64,000 bases of DNA from Rhizohabitans arisaemae (GTDB lineage: Bacteria; Actinomycetota; Actinomycetes; Streptosporangiales; Streptosporangiaceae). This document shows, piece after piece, positions 36,334 through 45,000 of this stretch; position 1 is the stretch's first letter, and each line of letters begins with the position of its first letter. The translations under genes were made by a program, and so were the position numbers. Location: assembly GCF_025996515.1 (NCBI RefSeq), contig NZ_BLRH01000014.1, forward strand, positions 1 to 64,000, written 5' to 3'. The notes under the pieces are model-generated. The model saw nothing but the letters and a program-made list of their open reading frames with translations. It was not told the origin of the DNA and did not search any database.

Positions 36334-36930
36334 ATGACCAGAAAAGTGAAGTGGGTCACAGACCTGGCCACCATGAAGGCGCTCGCCCACGACCTCCGCG
36401 TGCGGATGCTGGGCGAACTCAGGTCCCATGGGGAGGCCACCGCCTCCGAGCTGGCCCGCAAGTTCGGGGAGAGCTCCGGCTCGACCAGCTACCACCTCAG
36501 AGAGCTCGCCAAGTACGGCTTCGTCGAGGAGGCCCCCGTCCAGCCCAACCGGCGGGAACGGCGCTGGCGTGCCGCGCACGAGCTCACCGCCTGGAACAAC
36601 GCGGACTTCGCCGGAACGGATGAGGGGCGCGAGGTCATCGCGTTCATGCAGAACCGGCAGTGGGAGGCGCTCCGCGAGGCGGCGGCGGAGTTCGACCGGG
36701 GCCGGGCCTCGTGGAGCGACGCGTGGATCGAGACCGCCGGCGTGAGCGACTACTCGGTCCGGATGGCCCCCGACACCCTGCAGGAGCTGTGGGAGCGGAT
36801 CCAATCCCTCATCGATGAGCTGGAGGCCCGTGACGCGGGCCGCCCCGACGCGGTCCGGGTCACCTTGGGCGCGATGGCTTTCCCCAGGGAGCGCAAGGCC
36901 GCGGCGCCCGCAGACGAGGCGGAGGGGTGA
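36334..36930 (+). CDS. ArsR-type winged-HTH regulator
   Basis: 198 residues. The HTH reads MKALAHDLRVRMLGELRSHG...ATASELARKFGESSGSTSYH followed by LRELAKYGFVEEAP; the C-terminal half is helical and of the kind found with efflux pumps. Presumed repressor of itself and of the MFS gene, whose GTG start overlaps its stop (GTGA). The perfect inverted repeat immediately upstream supports autoregulation. Confidence 0.92.
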   Translation: MTRKVKWVTDLATMKALAHDLRVRMLGELRSHGEATASELARKFGESSGSTSYHLRELAKYGFVEEAPVQPNRRERRWRAAHELTAWNNADFAGTDEGREVIAFMQNRQWEALREAAAEFDRGRASWSDAWIETAGVSDYSVRMAPDTLQELWERIQSLIDELEARDAGRPDAVRVTLGAMAFPRERKAAAPADEAEG

Positions 36931-38228
36931 ACCACCGGTCGGCGCGGCGCCGTTATGCCCTGGTCAGCTTCCTCACCTGGTTTCCCGTCGGCTTGATGCT
37001 GGCGCCGTTCGTCCTCATCATGACCGAGCGCGGGCTCGACCTGGCCGCGATCGGCCTGGTCTTCGCGATCTACTCCCTGGTCGTGGTGGCCCTGGAACTG
37101 CCCACCGGCGGGCTCGCGGACGTGCTCGGCCGCCGGGTCGTGCTGGCGGCCTCGGCCGTGTTCACCGTCGCGGCGATGGCCTGGCTGGCGGTCGCCGGCA
37201 CCCTGACCGAGTTCATCGCGATCTCCGTGCTCAAGGGTGTCGCCCGGGCGTTGCACAGCGGACCGGCCCAGGCCTGGTACGTGGACACCGCGCACGCCGT
37301 CGAGGGACCGGACGCCGACCTCAAGCCGGGTCTGGCGGCGGGCTCCTCGGCCGGCTCCGCGGGGCTCGGCGGGGGCGCCCTCCTCGGCGGGGTGATCCCG
37401 CTGCTCGTCCCCGCCGGATGGTCGGCCGGGCCGATCCTCCCGCTCTCCCTCCCGCTGCTCCTCGCCTCGGCGACCGCCGCGGTGCTGCTGGTGACGGTGG
37501 TCCTGGCGCTGCCGGAGCCGCCGCGCGCCGCGGTCACCCTCGGCGGTGTGCTGCGCGGAGTCCCGGCGACGATCGTCTCCGGCTTCCGGACCGCGCTCGG
37601 CGACGGGGTGCTCACCCGGCTGCTGGTCGTCGCCGTCGCGCTCGGGGTCGTGCTCAACGCCGTGGAGATGCTCACGCCCGGGCGTCTGGCCCAGATCACC
37701 GGTCGGCCGGAGACGGCGGGCCTGGCCTACGCGGTCGTCGCGGCCGTCGGCTTCCTGGGCAGCTCGCTCGGGAGCGCCGCCGCACCGGCTGCGGCGCGGC
37801 GGACCGGGACCTCGGCCCGGGGGGCGATCGCCGCAAGCCTGGCCGGCGTCCTCGCCTTGGCGGCGCTGGCTGGGACGGTACCGCTCGCCGGCGCGGTCGC
37901 GCTTGTCTTCGCCGGGCTCGCCTACCTGCTGCTCTTCGCCGGTGCGGGGGTGGTCGACGTGCTTCGGTCGGAGCTGATGCACGGCCGGGTGGACTCGGCT
38001 CGCCGCGCCACCCTGCTCTCGGTCGACTCGCTTCTGCTCCAGGTGGGCGGGGGTCTCTCGGCGCTCGCGTTCGGCTGGCTCGCCTCCCGGTACGGTACGG
38101 CCGCCTCGTGGTGGGTGACCGCCGGTCTGCTGGCGCTCTCGACGTTCCTCTACCGGCAGGGGCGCCGCGCCGCCGAGCCCTCCCTCGCGGAGGTCGGCCG
38201 ACTGGAGGACCCGCGTCCGGCGGGGTGA
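36927..38228 (+). CDS. Major facilitator superfamily transporter
   Basis: 433 residues, 12 predicted membrane helices with the MFS A-motif in LPTGGLADVLGRRVV between helices 2 and 3. The substrate is unknown; co-translation with an ArsR-type repressor suggests inducible efflux of a toxic compound. A contribution to export of the enediyne cassette product 3-14 kb away is only a guess. Confidence 0.92.
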   Translation: MNHRSARRRYALVSFLTWFPVGLMLAPFVLIMTERGLDLAAIGLVFAIYSLVVVALELPTGGLADVLGRRVVLAASAVFTVAAMAWLAVAGTLTEFIAISVLKGVARALHSGPAQAWYVDTAHAVEGPDADLKPGLAAGSSAGSAGLGGGALLGGVIPLLVPAGWSAGPILPLSLPLLLASATAAVLLVTVVLALPEPPRAAVTLGGVLRGVPATIVSGFRTALGDGVLTRLLVVAVALGVVLNAVEMLTPGRLAQITGRPETAGLAYAVVAAVGFLGSSLGSAAAPAAARRTGTSARGAIAASLAGVLALAALAGTVPLAGAVALVFAGLAYLLLFAGAGVVDVLRSELMHGRVDSARRATLLSVDSLLLQVGGGLSALAFGWLASRYGTAASWWVTAGLLALSTFLYRQGRRAAEPSLAEVGRLEDPRPAG

Positions 38229-38336
38229 GTGGCCTTGGCCGGGGACGGCTGCCGCCCGGCCGGCTCGGGCCGCGTTCGTCGAGGTGTCGCGTACGCCGTA
38301 CCGGATCGTCGGTCCGGGAACGGGGGTTTGCCGAGG

Positions 38337-38375
38337 TGGGTACGGCTGCCGCGTGGTGACCGCGGCAGCCGTACC
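38337..38375. terminator. Bidirectional terminator with perfect 16-bp arms
   Basis: GGGTACGGCTGCCGCG (38337-38352), a 7-nt loop and its exact complement (38360-38375), between the MFS gene and the convergent small membrane protein gene. Confidence 0.8.
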
Positions 38376-38393
38376 CGACGGCCGGGGCCGGGG

Positions 38394-38576
38394 TCAGCCG
38401 AGGTTCAGGTCCACGTCGAGCAAGGGCAGGAACCACAGGAAGATCGCCAGGAGTGCTTCGGCGATCTCTCTGAGCAGGGGAGCGTTGAGGTAGTCGTGGA
38501 CCCAGGCCACGTAGATGCCGATCAGGATGTAGATCAGGCCGACGAGCCCGAGTCCCCGGCGTCGGTATGCGGCCAA
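38394..38576 (-). CDS. Small membrane protein, unknown function
   Basis: 60 residues with one long or two short hydrophobic helices (RGLGLVGLIYILIGIYVAW and ALLAIFLWFLPLL). TTG 38576 is chosen because GGGAGG lies 5 nt upstream; no ATG or GTG fits. No recognised family. It is the second gene after ferredoxin on the minus strand (68 bp gap). Confidence 0.6.
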   Translation of the reverse strand: MAAYRRRGLGLVGLIYILIGIYVAWVHDYLNAPLLREIAEALLAIFLWFLPLLDVDLNLG

Positions 38577-38644
38577 TTCCGCCTCCCGGTTCGGGGTCAG
38601 GTGGCGTCCGGCTGCCCCGTTCCGGGCGGTTGAAACCGCGATCG

Positions 38645-38836
38645 CTATTCGCGCAGGGTGAGTGCGGTCTTCGGGCAGGATCGGACGGCGTGGCGGACCC
38701 GGTCGAGCGCGTCGGCGGGGGGCGTGGGCCGCAGGATGTGCAGTCTGTCCTCGTCGTCGAGTTCGAAGACGTCGGGGGCGAGCCCGGCGCACACGCCGTT
38801 GGCCTCGCAGACGAGCGGGTCGACGCTGATCTCCAT
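38645..38836 (-). CDS. [3Fe-4S] ferredoxin
   Basis: 63 residues. Cluster ligands C10, C16 and C54 (C54-P); the position of a fourth ligand between C10 and C16 is Asn13, hence the [3Fe-4S] type that usually donates electrons to cytochrome P450. No P450 gene is in the window, so the partner is unknown. ATG 38836, the family N terminus MEISVDPLVCEANGVC. Confidence 0.92.
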   Translation of the reverse strand: MEISVDPLVCEANGVCAGLAPDVFELDDEDRLHILRPTPPADALDRVRHAVRSCPKTALTLRE

Positions 38837-39054
38837 CCTGATCCCTTCCCGTTGCCGGTGCGCGTTTCGATGATCTCATGCCGGGTCACGGTGTGTCGCG
38901 GGACCGTCGCCGCGGGTCGATATCGGAATCGGGCGGATAGGGGAGTGATGTCCGTCCTTCGTGAGAGGTTGCCGTATGGCGTGGGCGGTGCTCAGGCCGA
39001 GATGGGCGGGTTCGTCGGCCGGGGACCTCGCCGATCGTCCGTTCGACCGGCCGG

Positions 39055-39717
39055 ATGCGTGTGGAAATGAGTACTGTGAAGATCGCAATGCCCGAGGGGT
39101 TGCTGCGCGCCGCGGAGAGCGCCAAGGGGTTCATGCCGGCCGTCGAGGGGCTGGCCTTGTTCGAGGCGGCGTGTGTGTACGGCCGTCGCGGCCCGATCTG
39201 CGAGATCGGTAGCTACTGCGGGAAGTCCGCCGTCTATCTGGGCGCCGCGGCGCGGCTGGTCGGGAGTGTGGTGGTGACGGTCGACCACCACCGCGGATCC
39301 GAGGAGATCCAGCCCGGATGGGAGCATCACGACCCCTCGCTCGTGGATCCGGCGTCGGGCCGGATGGACTCGCTGCCGGTTTTCCGGTCGACGATCGCGG
39401 AGGCCGGGCTGGAGAACGAGGTCGTCGCGGTGGTGGGGCGCTCCGAGACGGTGGCGCGGTTGTGGGCGAGGCCGCTCGGGCTGCTTTTCATCGACGGCGG
39501 GCACGCCGAGGAGCCGGTCCGCGCGGATTATGAGGGTTGGGCGCCACATGTGCAGGTCGGTGGCGCTCTGGCGATTCACGATGTGTTTTCCGAGCCGGGT
39601 GACGGCGGGCAGGCCCCCTACTTCATGTATCGGCGGGCTCTGGCCTCCGGTGCGTTCACCGAGGTGGCCCACGAGGGGTCGTTGCGCATTCTTGAGCGGA
39701 TCTCATCGGGCATTTAG
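39055..39717 (+). CDS. Class I SAM-dependent methyltransferase (Methyltransf_24-like)
   Basis: 220 residues. CEIGSYCGKSAVYLGAA is the SAM-binding motif I, TVDHHRGSEEIQPG the acidic motif II, and LLFIDGGHAEEPVRADYEGW the DGxH motif typical of this family, whose members act on small O-containing substrates; the substrate here is unknown. ATG 39055 or ATG 39067. It stands between the ferredoxin and the Tat-exported protein gene. Confidence 0.85.
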   Translation: MRVEMSTVKIAMPEGLLRAAESAKGFMPAVEGLALFEAACVYGRRGPICEIGSYCGKSAVYLGAAARLVGSVVVTVDHHRGSEEIQPGWEHHDPSLVDPASGRMDSLPVFRSTIAEAGLENEVVAVVGRSETVARLWARPLGLLFIDGGHAEEPVRADYEGWAPHVQVGGALAIHDVFSEPGDGGQAPYFMYRRALASGAFTEVAHEGSLRILERISSGI

Positions 39718-39904
39718 GTATTTGCCCTATTGATTCATGGGCATTGTCTGTACCCACTGTTTAACGGGCTCTGGGCTAGGTGAATCCCCAGGTGGGGAAA
39801 CACCCCCTTGGCGCTGGGAAATCGGCCCGGCGCACACTAACTTTCCCGCCTGATGGGCGATTCGAAGCCTTAAAGGCGTTCTCATATATAAAAGGGGATA
39901 AATC
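39718..39904 (+). other. Possible structured leader of the Tat-exported protein gene
   Basis: 187 bp, A+T-richer than the surroundings. It contains GCGCTGGG-N7-CCCGGCGC (39811-39833), a stem of eight pairs with one wobble. The sequence TGAATCCCC upstream recalls part of the c-di-AMP riboswitch, but the remaining conserved elements are missing. AAAAGGGG precedes the start codon by 7 nt. Confidence 0.3.
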
Positions 39905-40867
39905 ATGCCTGAGCCCAGCAGTGGGGGGCCGGATTCGGAAATCACCGCAGACAGGCGGAGGTTCATCGCCGGGGCTGCCGCCGTGACCGCCGGGGCGGCG
40001 ACCGGGGGGCTCTTCGGCGCCGGGATGTGGGCGAGCCCGGCGTCCGCATCGGCGCTGGGACTGACCCGGCAGTACGCGGTTCCGGGATATCCCGGTGCCA
40101 CGCTTCCGTTCCCCACCGATCCCGGGGCTTTCTTCGCGCAGGCCCTGAAGACGGTGTTCGGCGCGCTCCAGGTCTGCCTGTGCGTCACCCCGCAGGGCGT
40201 CCTGCGCCTGGTCGGCGGGGAGACGGCGACCGCCAACCTGGCCGGCGGGCTGGGGGTCGCCATCGGGGAGGGCCGGTCCAAGCAGGGCAAGAACGTGATC
40301 CAGCAGGCGATCAACGTCCTGCTGAACCCGACCGACCATATCTCCGACGGGGTCAGCGACGCACTCGGCGTCATCGGGATCCGGCACGACGGTGCCCGGC
40401 CGACACCGTCGAGCAATATTTCGCCGCTCGATCCCGCCCGGGTATTCGCCAGATTCGCCGAGTTATTCTTGAATCCGCTGAGATGGCCGTCGCTTATCGC
40501 GGCATTCCTCCGGGACCCGGTCGGCTTTTTCAGCAGCTTCCTCGGGCTGTTCTTCCCCGCCCAGCAGAACATGAACTTCAACGTCAAAGTCACGTCCAGC
40601 AAGTTCCCGGACGTGGTTTTAGTCAATAGGTCGATCATCACGATGCAGAACGGGAACGCCAAGGAGTTCCCGCCGCGCAACGCGGGATACGCACCGCAGG
40701 GCGCCGTCGAACTCGTCGACGTCAGGAACCCGACCGGCCCGACCCTGGTGACGATCGAGCAGTTCAACTCGGTCGTCAGTCACCGGAAGGGGGCTCCGGC
40801 GCAGTTGACGCCGGCCTTCGTCCAGCAGAACGTCGCCCAAGTGGTGACGGTCTCCGCCGGCCGGTAG
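39905..40867 (+). CDS. Tat-exported protein of unknown function
   Basis: 320 residues. The N terminus has the twin-arginine motif DRRRFIAGAA, a hydrophobic stretch and a cut near ASPASAS, so the protein is exported folded. The mature part contains GGLGVAIGEGRSKQGKN, hydrophobic helices and a C-terminal beta-rich domain; I do not recognise the family. A strong AAAAGGGG ribosome-binding site precedes ATG 39905. It is convergent with the MOSC gene of the enediyne operon; a role with that cassette is open. Confidence 0.8.
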   Translation: MPEPSSGGPDSEITADRRRFIAGAAAVTAGAATGGLFGAGMWASPASASALGLTRQYAVPGYPGATLPFPTDPGAFFAQALKTVFGALQVCLCVTPQGVLRLVGGETATANLAGGLGVAIGEGRSKQGKNVIQQAINVLLNPTDHISDGVSDALGVIGIRHDGARPTPSSNISPLDPARVFARFAELFLNPLRWPSLIAAFLRDPVGFFSSFLGLFFPAQQNMNFNVKVTSSKFPDVVLVNRSIITMQNGNAKEFPPRNAGYAPQGAVELVDVRNPTGPTLVTIEQFNSVVSHRKGAPAQLTPAFVQQNVAQVVTVSAGR

Positions 40868-40881
40868 GGCCCGGACAAAAG

Positions 40882-40917
40882 ACCGGCCCGTACGGCGTCA
40901 CCGTCGTACGGGCCGGT
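40882..40917. terminator. Bidirectional terminator ending the enediyne operon
   Basis: ACCGGCCCGTACG (40882-40894) and its exact complement (40905-40917) around a 10-nt loop, between the Tat protein gene and the MOSC gene, which converge here. Confidence 0.85.
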
Positions 40918-40924
40918 TCCGTCG

Positions 40925-41569
40925 TCACGGCTGCGGGGTCGCGGCGCCGATCGTGTGCTCCGCCAGCGCGTCCCAGGCGGGGGAGTGCCCGGGCAGTTCC
41001 AGGATGCGCCGCAGCGTCTCGGCGTCCCCCAGGCACGCGGTCCACGACTCCCCGATCGTGATGTGCTCCTGCGGGGTCCACAGGATCTCCACGTCGTCCC
41101 CGGCCTCGACCCCGCCGTGGGCGACGTCGGCGGGGTGGCCGAGGATCGGCCGCAGGTAGACCCCGGGCCGTGCCGCGTCGAGGAAGGCCTCCAGGCCGAC
41201 GCCGACGGTGGTGAGGAACGCGGGGCTGGGGATGCGCGGTCCCATGACCTCGAATCGGACCTCGCCCAGGCGCCAGAACTGGCCGAGCAGCATGTTCAGG
41301 GCGATGTCCACGCCGGAGAGGGTGACGTTCTCGCCGAACGAGCCGTTCTCGTATCGCCGGTCGAGTTCCCGGCCCCACCGGTCGAGGTCTTCGCGGGCGT
41401 AGGCGTAGACCGGGTAGTACACCCCGCCGTGGTCGTTGTCGGCCTGTTCGTCCCCCTCGATGCCGAATTCGGTGACCGGGTGCCGTCCCTGGACGGGGCG
41501 CTTGTCGAGGGCGCTGAGCCCGAAGTCCGAAGGCACGGCCGTGCCGATGTTGACCGAGACGACTTTCAT
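40925..41569 (-). CDS. MOSC-domain protein, last gene of the enediyne operon
   Basis: 214 residues with the MOSC/YiiM-like layout: VSVNIGTAVPSDFG, then GIEGDEQADNDHGG, YENGSFGENVTLSGVD and LGEVRFEVMGPRIPSP. MOSC proteins handle sulfur or N-hydroxylated compounds with molybdenum cofactor. The cysteine that I expect after PRxP in this family is Ser115 here, so canonical Moco sulfur chemistry is doubtful. ATG 41569 overlaps the stop of the thioesterase gene by 4 nt, so it is translated together with the enediyne PKS cassette, which is not a usual member. Confidence 0.88.
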   Translation of the reverse strand: MKVVSVNIGTAVPSDFGLSALDKRPVQGRHPVTEFGIEGDEQADNDHGGVYYPVYAYAREDLDRWGRELDRRYENGSFGENVTLSGVDIALNMLLGQFWRLGEVRFEVMGPRIPSPAFLTTVGVGLEAFLDAARPGVYLRPILGHPADVAHGGVEAGDDVEILWTPQEHITIGESWTACLGDAETLRRILELPGHSPAWDALAEHTIGAATPQP

Positions 41570-42033
41570 GAAGCTCCCCCAGCGTTCGAGTGGTGTGAGT
41601 GGGTTGAGTAAGGTGCCAGCGCCCGGGAGAGCTCATCCGGTACGGCGACCGCGGCCATCCCCGTGGCGGTCCGCGCCATACAGGCGATCGTCTGGCCGCC
41701 CCGGGCCACGAGCTCGGCGACCGCCCCGCCGATCCGGTAGTAGTCGAAGAGCATGGTGATCCGGTTCCGGGTGGTCTCCCCGAGCGACATCCGCAGCTCG
41801 ACCCGCTCCATGCCGTACAACTCGGCGAAGTAGTCGCATCGGCAGGAGACGGTGACCAGGGCGAGGCTCCCCTGCCGGAGCGAGGCGAGCACCCCGGGGG
41901 CGCGCTCCGCCAGGAAGCGCTCCCGGCAGTGGCCCTGCCAGCGGAGGTAGTTGGTGAAGTAGACGTTCCCCACCAGGTTGGTCTCCTCCAGAGTGACCAG
42001 GTGCCGATGGTCGTACGTCCGCACGGCGCTCAT
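41566..42033 (-). CDS. Enediyne thioesterase (E10 type, hot-dog fold)
   Basis: 155 residues. YDHRHLVTLEETNLVGNVYF and LRWQGHCRERFLAERAPGVL are the signature of the enediyne polyene thioesterases (SgcE10, CalE7, DynE7), which release the linear polyene from the PKS. ATG 42033 overlaps the PKS stop by 4 nt; its own stop overlaps the MOSC start. The placement directly after the PKS gene is the conserved one. Confidence 0.93.
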   Translation of the reverse strand: MSAVRTYDHRHLVTLEETNLVGNVYFTNYLRWQGHCRERFLAERAPGVLASLRQGSLALVTVSCRCDYFAELYGMERVELRMSLGETTRNRITMLFDYYRIGGAVAELVARGGQTIACMARTATGMAAVAVPDELSRALAPYSTHSHHSNAGGAS

Positions 42034-45000
42034 CCGCCGCCTCCGGTGAGCAGCGCGACGGCCACCGGGCCCGGGCCGCCCGCGACCTCGGCGACGGTGG
42101 AGACGATCGACGCGGACCCGCAGCGGAGGGCGATCCAGCCGTTCTCGTAGACCCCGTTGACCGTGATCGGCTCCGTGGGCGGCCGTCCGATCTTGGACAG
42201 GCACTCGACCGCGGTCCAGATCCGGGTGGCCGTCCGCTCCCGCGGCTCGGCGCAGCGGAGCAGCAGCTCGTCGAGGAGTCGGCGGAAGGCCGGACCCAGG
42301 GCGTGCTCCGCCCCGTCGCGGATCGGCTCCCAGTCGCAGCCGACGCCGCCCCGCGCCCGGGCCGAGAGCACCAGGCCCCCCAGCCGGCTGCGGGAGCCGC
42401 CGCGGTCGGCCGGGACCTCCGCCGCCACCCGAACCCGGAGCGAGGGGTCCAGGCCCAGCGCGATCGCCTCCCGCTGCAGGTAGACGCCGAGCAGCGGGAC
42501 GGGCCACGGCGTGGTACGGGCCAGCGGGCCCGCGTCGGTCAGCCGCAGCCCCGACCACCGGCGGACCGGGGCGCCGGAGCGGTCCGTCACGTGGACGTCC
42601 CAGACGTAGTCCGCGCCGGACTGCGACCGCTGCCGCGCGTGCAGGGTGAGCGGCCCGCCGGCGTCGCGGCCCGTGGTGTGGAAGGCGTCCGCGCCGACCG
42701 GGAGCAGCCGCCGATGCGGCACACAGGCCTGCAGGGCGTGCACGGTCGCGTCGTTGATCGCGGGATCGCCCAGCAGGGCGCCGCCGACGGTTTCGGCGCC
42801 GGGCGCGAGTTCGGCCCGGCAGGCGTACGCGCCGAGCACGGTGACCTCGGCGACCCGCCGGAATCCGCCGGTGTGGAAGCACAGCGAACCGTAGAGCTCC
42901 TCCGGCGACAGCCTCCCGGCCGGTACGGGCTCCGCGCGGCCTTCGTCCCCGGTTCCGCGGGGATCGCGCCGCGCGGGCCGTACCCCGTCCTGGCAAGGAT
43001 CGTCCGCGGGGATGGGGAAGACGGCGCTGAAGTGGTCGGGGCCGTGGGCGGTCTCGTCGCTGCGGAGCACGGTCCGGATGGCGTCCCCGTCCCGGAGGGC
43101 GCAGACCCGCAGGAGCCGTACCCCGTCCTCGGCCAGGACCACCGGCTGGGTGAAGGCGGCGGAGCGGACCTGCGTCAGGGGGCGTCCGGCGAGCGCGGAG
43201 GCGGCCTGGGCCATCGCCTCCAGGCCGGCGACCGCGGGCAGGACCGGCAGGCCGTCGATCCGGTGGCCGTCCAGGAGCGGGTCGGCGACGAGGGAGATCC
43301 GGCTCTCCGCGATGAGCTCGACGCCGGGCTGGTGGACGCGGACCGTCTCCAGGTACCGGCCGCCGGGGACGGGACGGGGCACGGCCGGGGGCTCGCCCAG
43401 CCGGCCGTGGACGGCGACGCCCGTCGGCAGCCCGGGGGTGCCGAGCAGGCGCAGGAAGAGCTCCGTCCCCTCGGCGACGGGGATCGGGGTGACGCCGGAG
43501 CGGAGGAGGGAGTCGAGGACGCCGAGCCGTTCGGCCATCCCGGCGCCGGTCCACACCGACCAGTCGAGGTGGAGTACCCGCAGGTCCGGGCGGTCGGCCG
43601 CCAGCCGGACGGCGTGTTCCCGGAGGAGGCCGTTGGCGAGGGCGTAGTGGCTCTCCCCGCCGAGGCCGTGCCGGCCGATCACCGATCCGAAGGTGACCAC
43701 ACTCCGCAGGTGCCCGGCGGCGGCGAGCAGGGTGTCCAGCGCGCCGGACTTGGGGGCGACGTGCCGGTCGAAGTCGGCGGCGGTCAGGTCGGCGAAGCGG
43801 GCGGGCCGGTTGATCCCCGCCGAGTGGACGAGCATCGTGATCTCGGTGCCGAGGCGGCGCTCCGCGCGGTGTACGGCCCGCCGCACGGCGTCCGCGTCGC
43901 CCAGGTCGGCGGTTTCATAGACGACGTCGACCCCTGCGGCGTCGAGCCGCCGCAGACCGGCGGCGAGCACCGGGTCCGTGCCGGGCTCGCCCCGGCCGAG
44001 CAGCGCGAGCGGGCATCGGACGGCTTGGGCGAGGGCGATCGCGCACTCCAGGCCGATGCCTTTGCCGCCTCCGGTGACCAGGGCCGCCCCGGAGTGGGCC
44101 TGCGGCGCCGCGGCCCGGTCGCGCAGGGACACGGGGAGGAGCCCCGGGGTCCGGAGGCGGCCGTCGGCGTCCAGGACGAACTCGTGGTAGCCGGGCTCCG
44201 CGGGGACCCGCACCTCATCGGGCGGGTAGGCGGTGCAGGACCGGATCAGGGTCACCGTGGTCTGCGGATGCTCCAGCCAGAGGCTGCGCAGGAACCCCGA
44301 GAGCGCGTCGGAACGGGCGAGCACGGTGATCCGGCCGGTCGCCAGGGCGGCCCGGCAGGCGTCGATCAGTTCGCCGGTCCGGCCCGGGTCTTCGACCCGG
44401 ATCGCGTCCGTCACGGCGACCGTGGGCAGGAGTCCGGGCTCGCCGAGGGTCTCGGTGAAGCAGCGGATCCACGGGGCGACCCCCGCGGGCGTCGGATCGT
44501 GGCCCTCCTCGGCCTCCCCGGAGCCGATCTCGGGGAGGGCGCGCAGCACCGCGACGACCTCGGCGATCGTGGCGTCGGCCATGCTGAGCGGGGCCATCGG
44601 GCGCCGTCTGCCGAGGGTGTCGGCGGCGGAGGCGATCAGCTGGGCGACCCGGAAGGAGGTCAGGTGCAGGTCGCCGAGGAGGCGGTGGTCCGGGGTGATC
44701 GCCGTACGGGGAAGTTCGGTCGCGGCCGTCACCAGGGAGATCACGGTGGACTCGGCGTCGGCCGGGTCCGCGACGGGCTCGGAGACCGCCGTGACCTCGG
44801 GCGCCGGGGCGGGGAACGGGCGGGCGCAGGGGTTCGCCAGGAAGGCGGGGTCGCGCCGGAGGTCGATCGGCCTTTCGCCGCGGCCGGCGAAGAACGGGGC
44901 GAGGCCGTCCACGGCGCCGCAGGCGAACAGGGCCGCCATCGTCTCGGCGAGCGGCGTGTCGCCGGGGCCGAAGACGTCCATGCTCACGGCGGGGACGCCG

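Noticed and set aside
39760-39840. c-di-AMP (ydaO-type) riboswitch
   Set aside because: Only a TGAATCC-like fragment and one hairpin fit; the other conserved blocks and the order are missing.
39905-40867. Enediyne chromoprotein apoprotein
   Set aside because: The protein is about twice as long, has a Tat signal and no visible similarity to NcsA/CagA-type apoproteins; the position near the cassette is the only argument.
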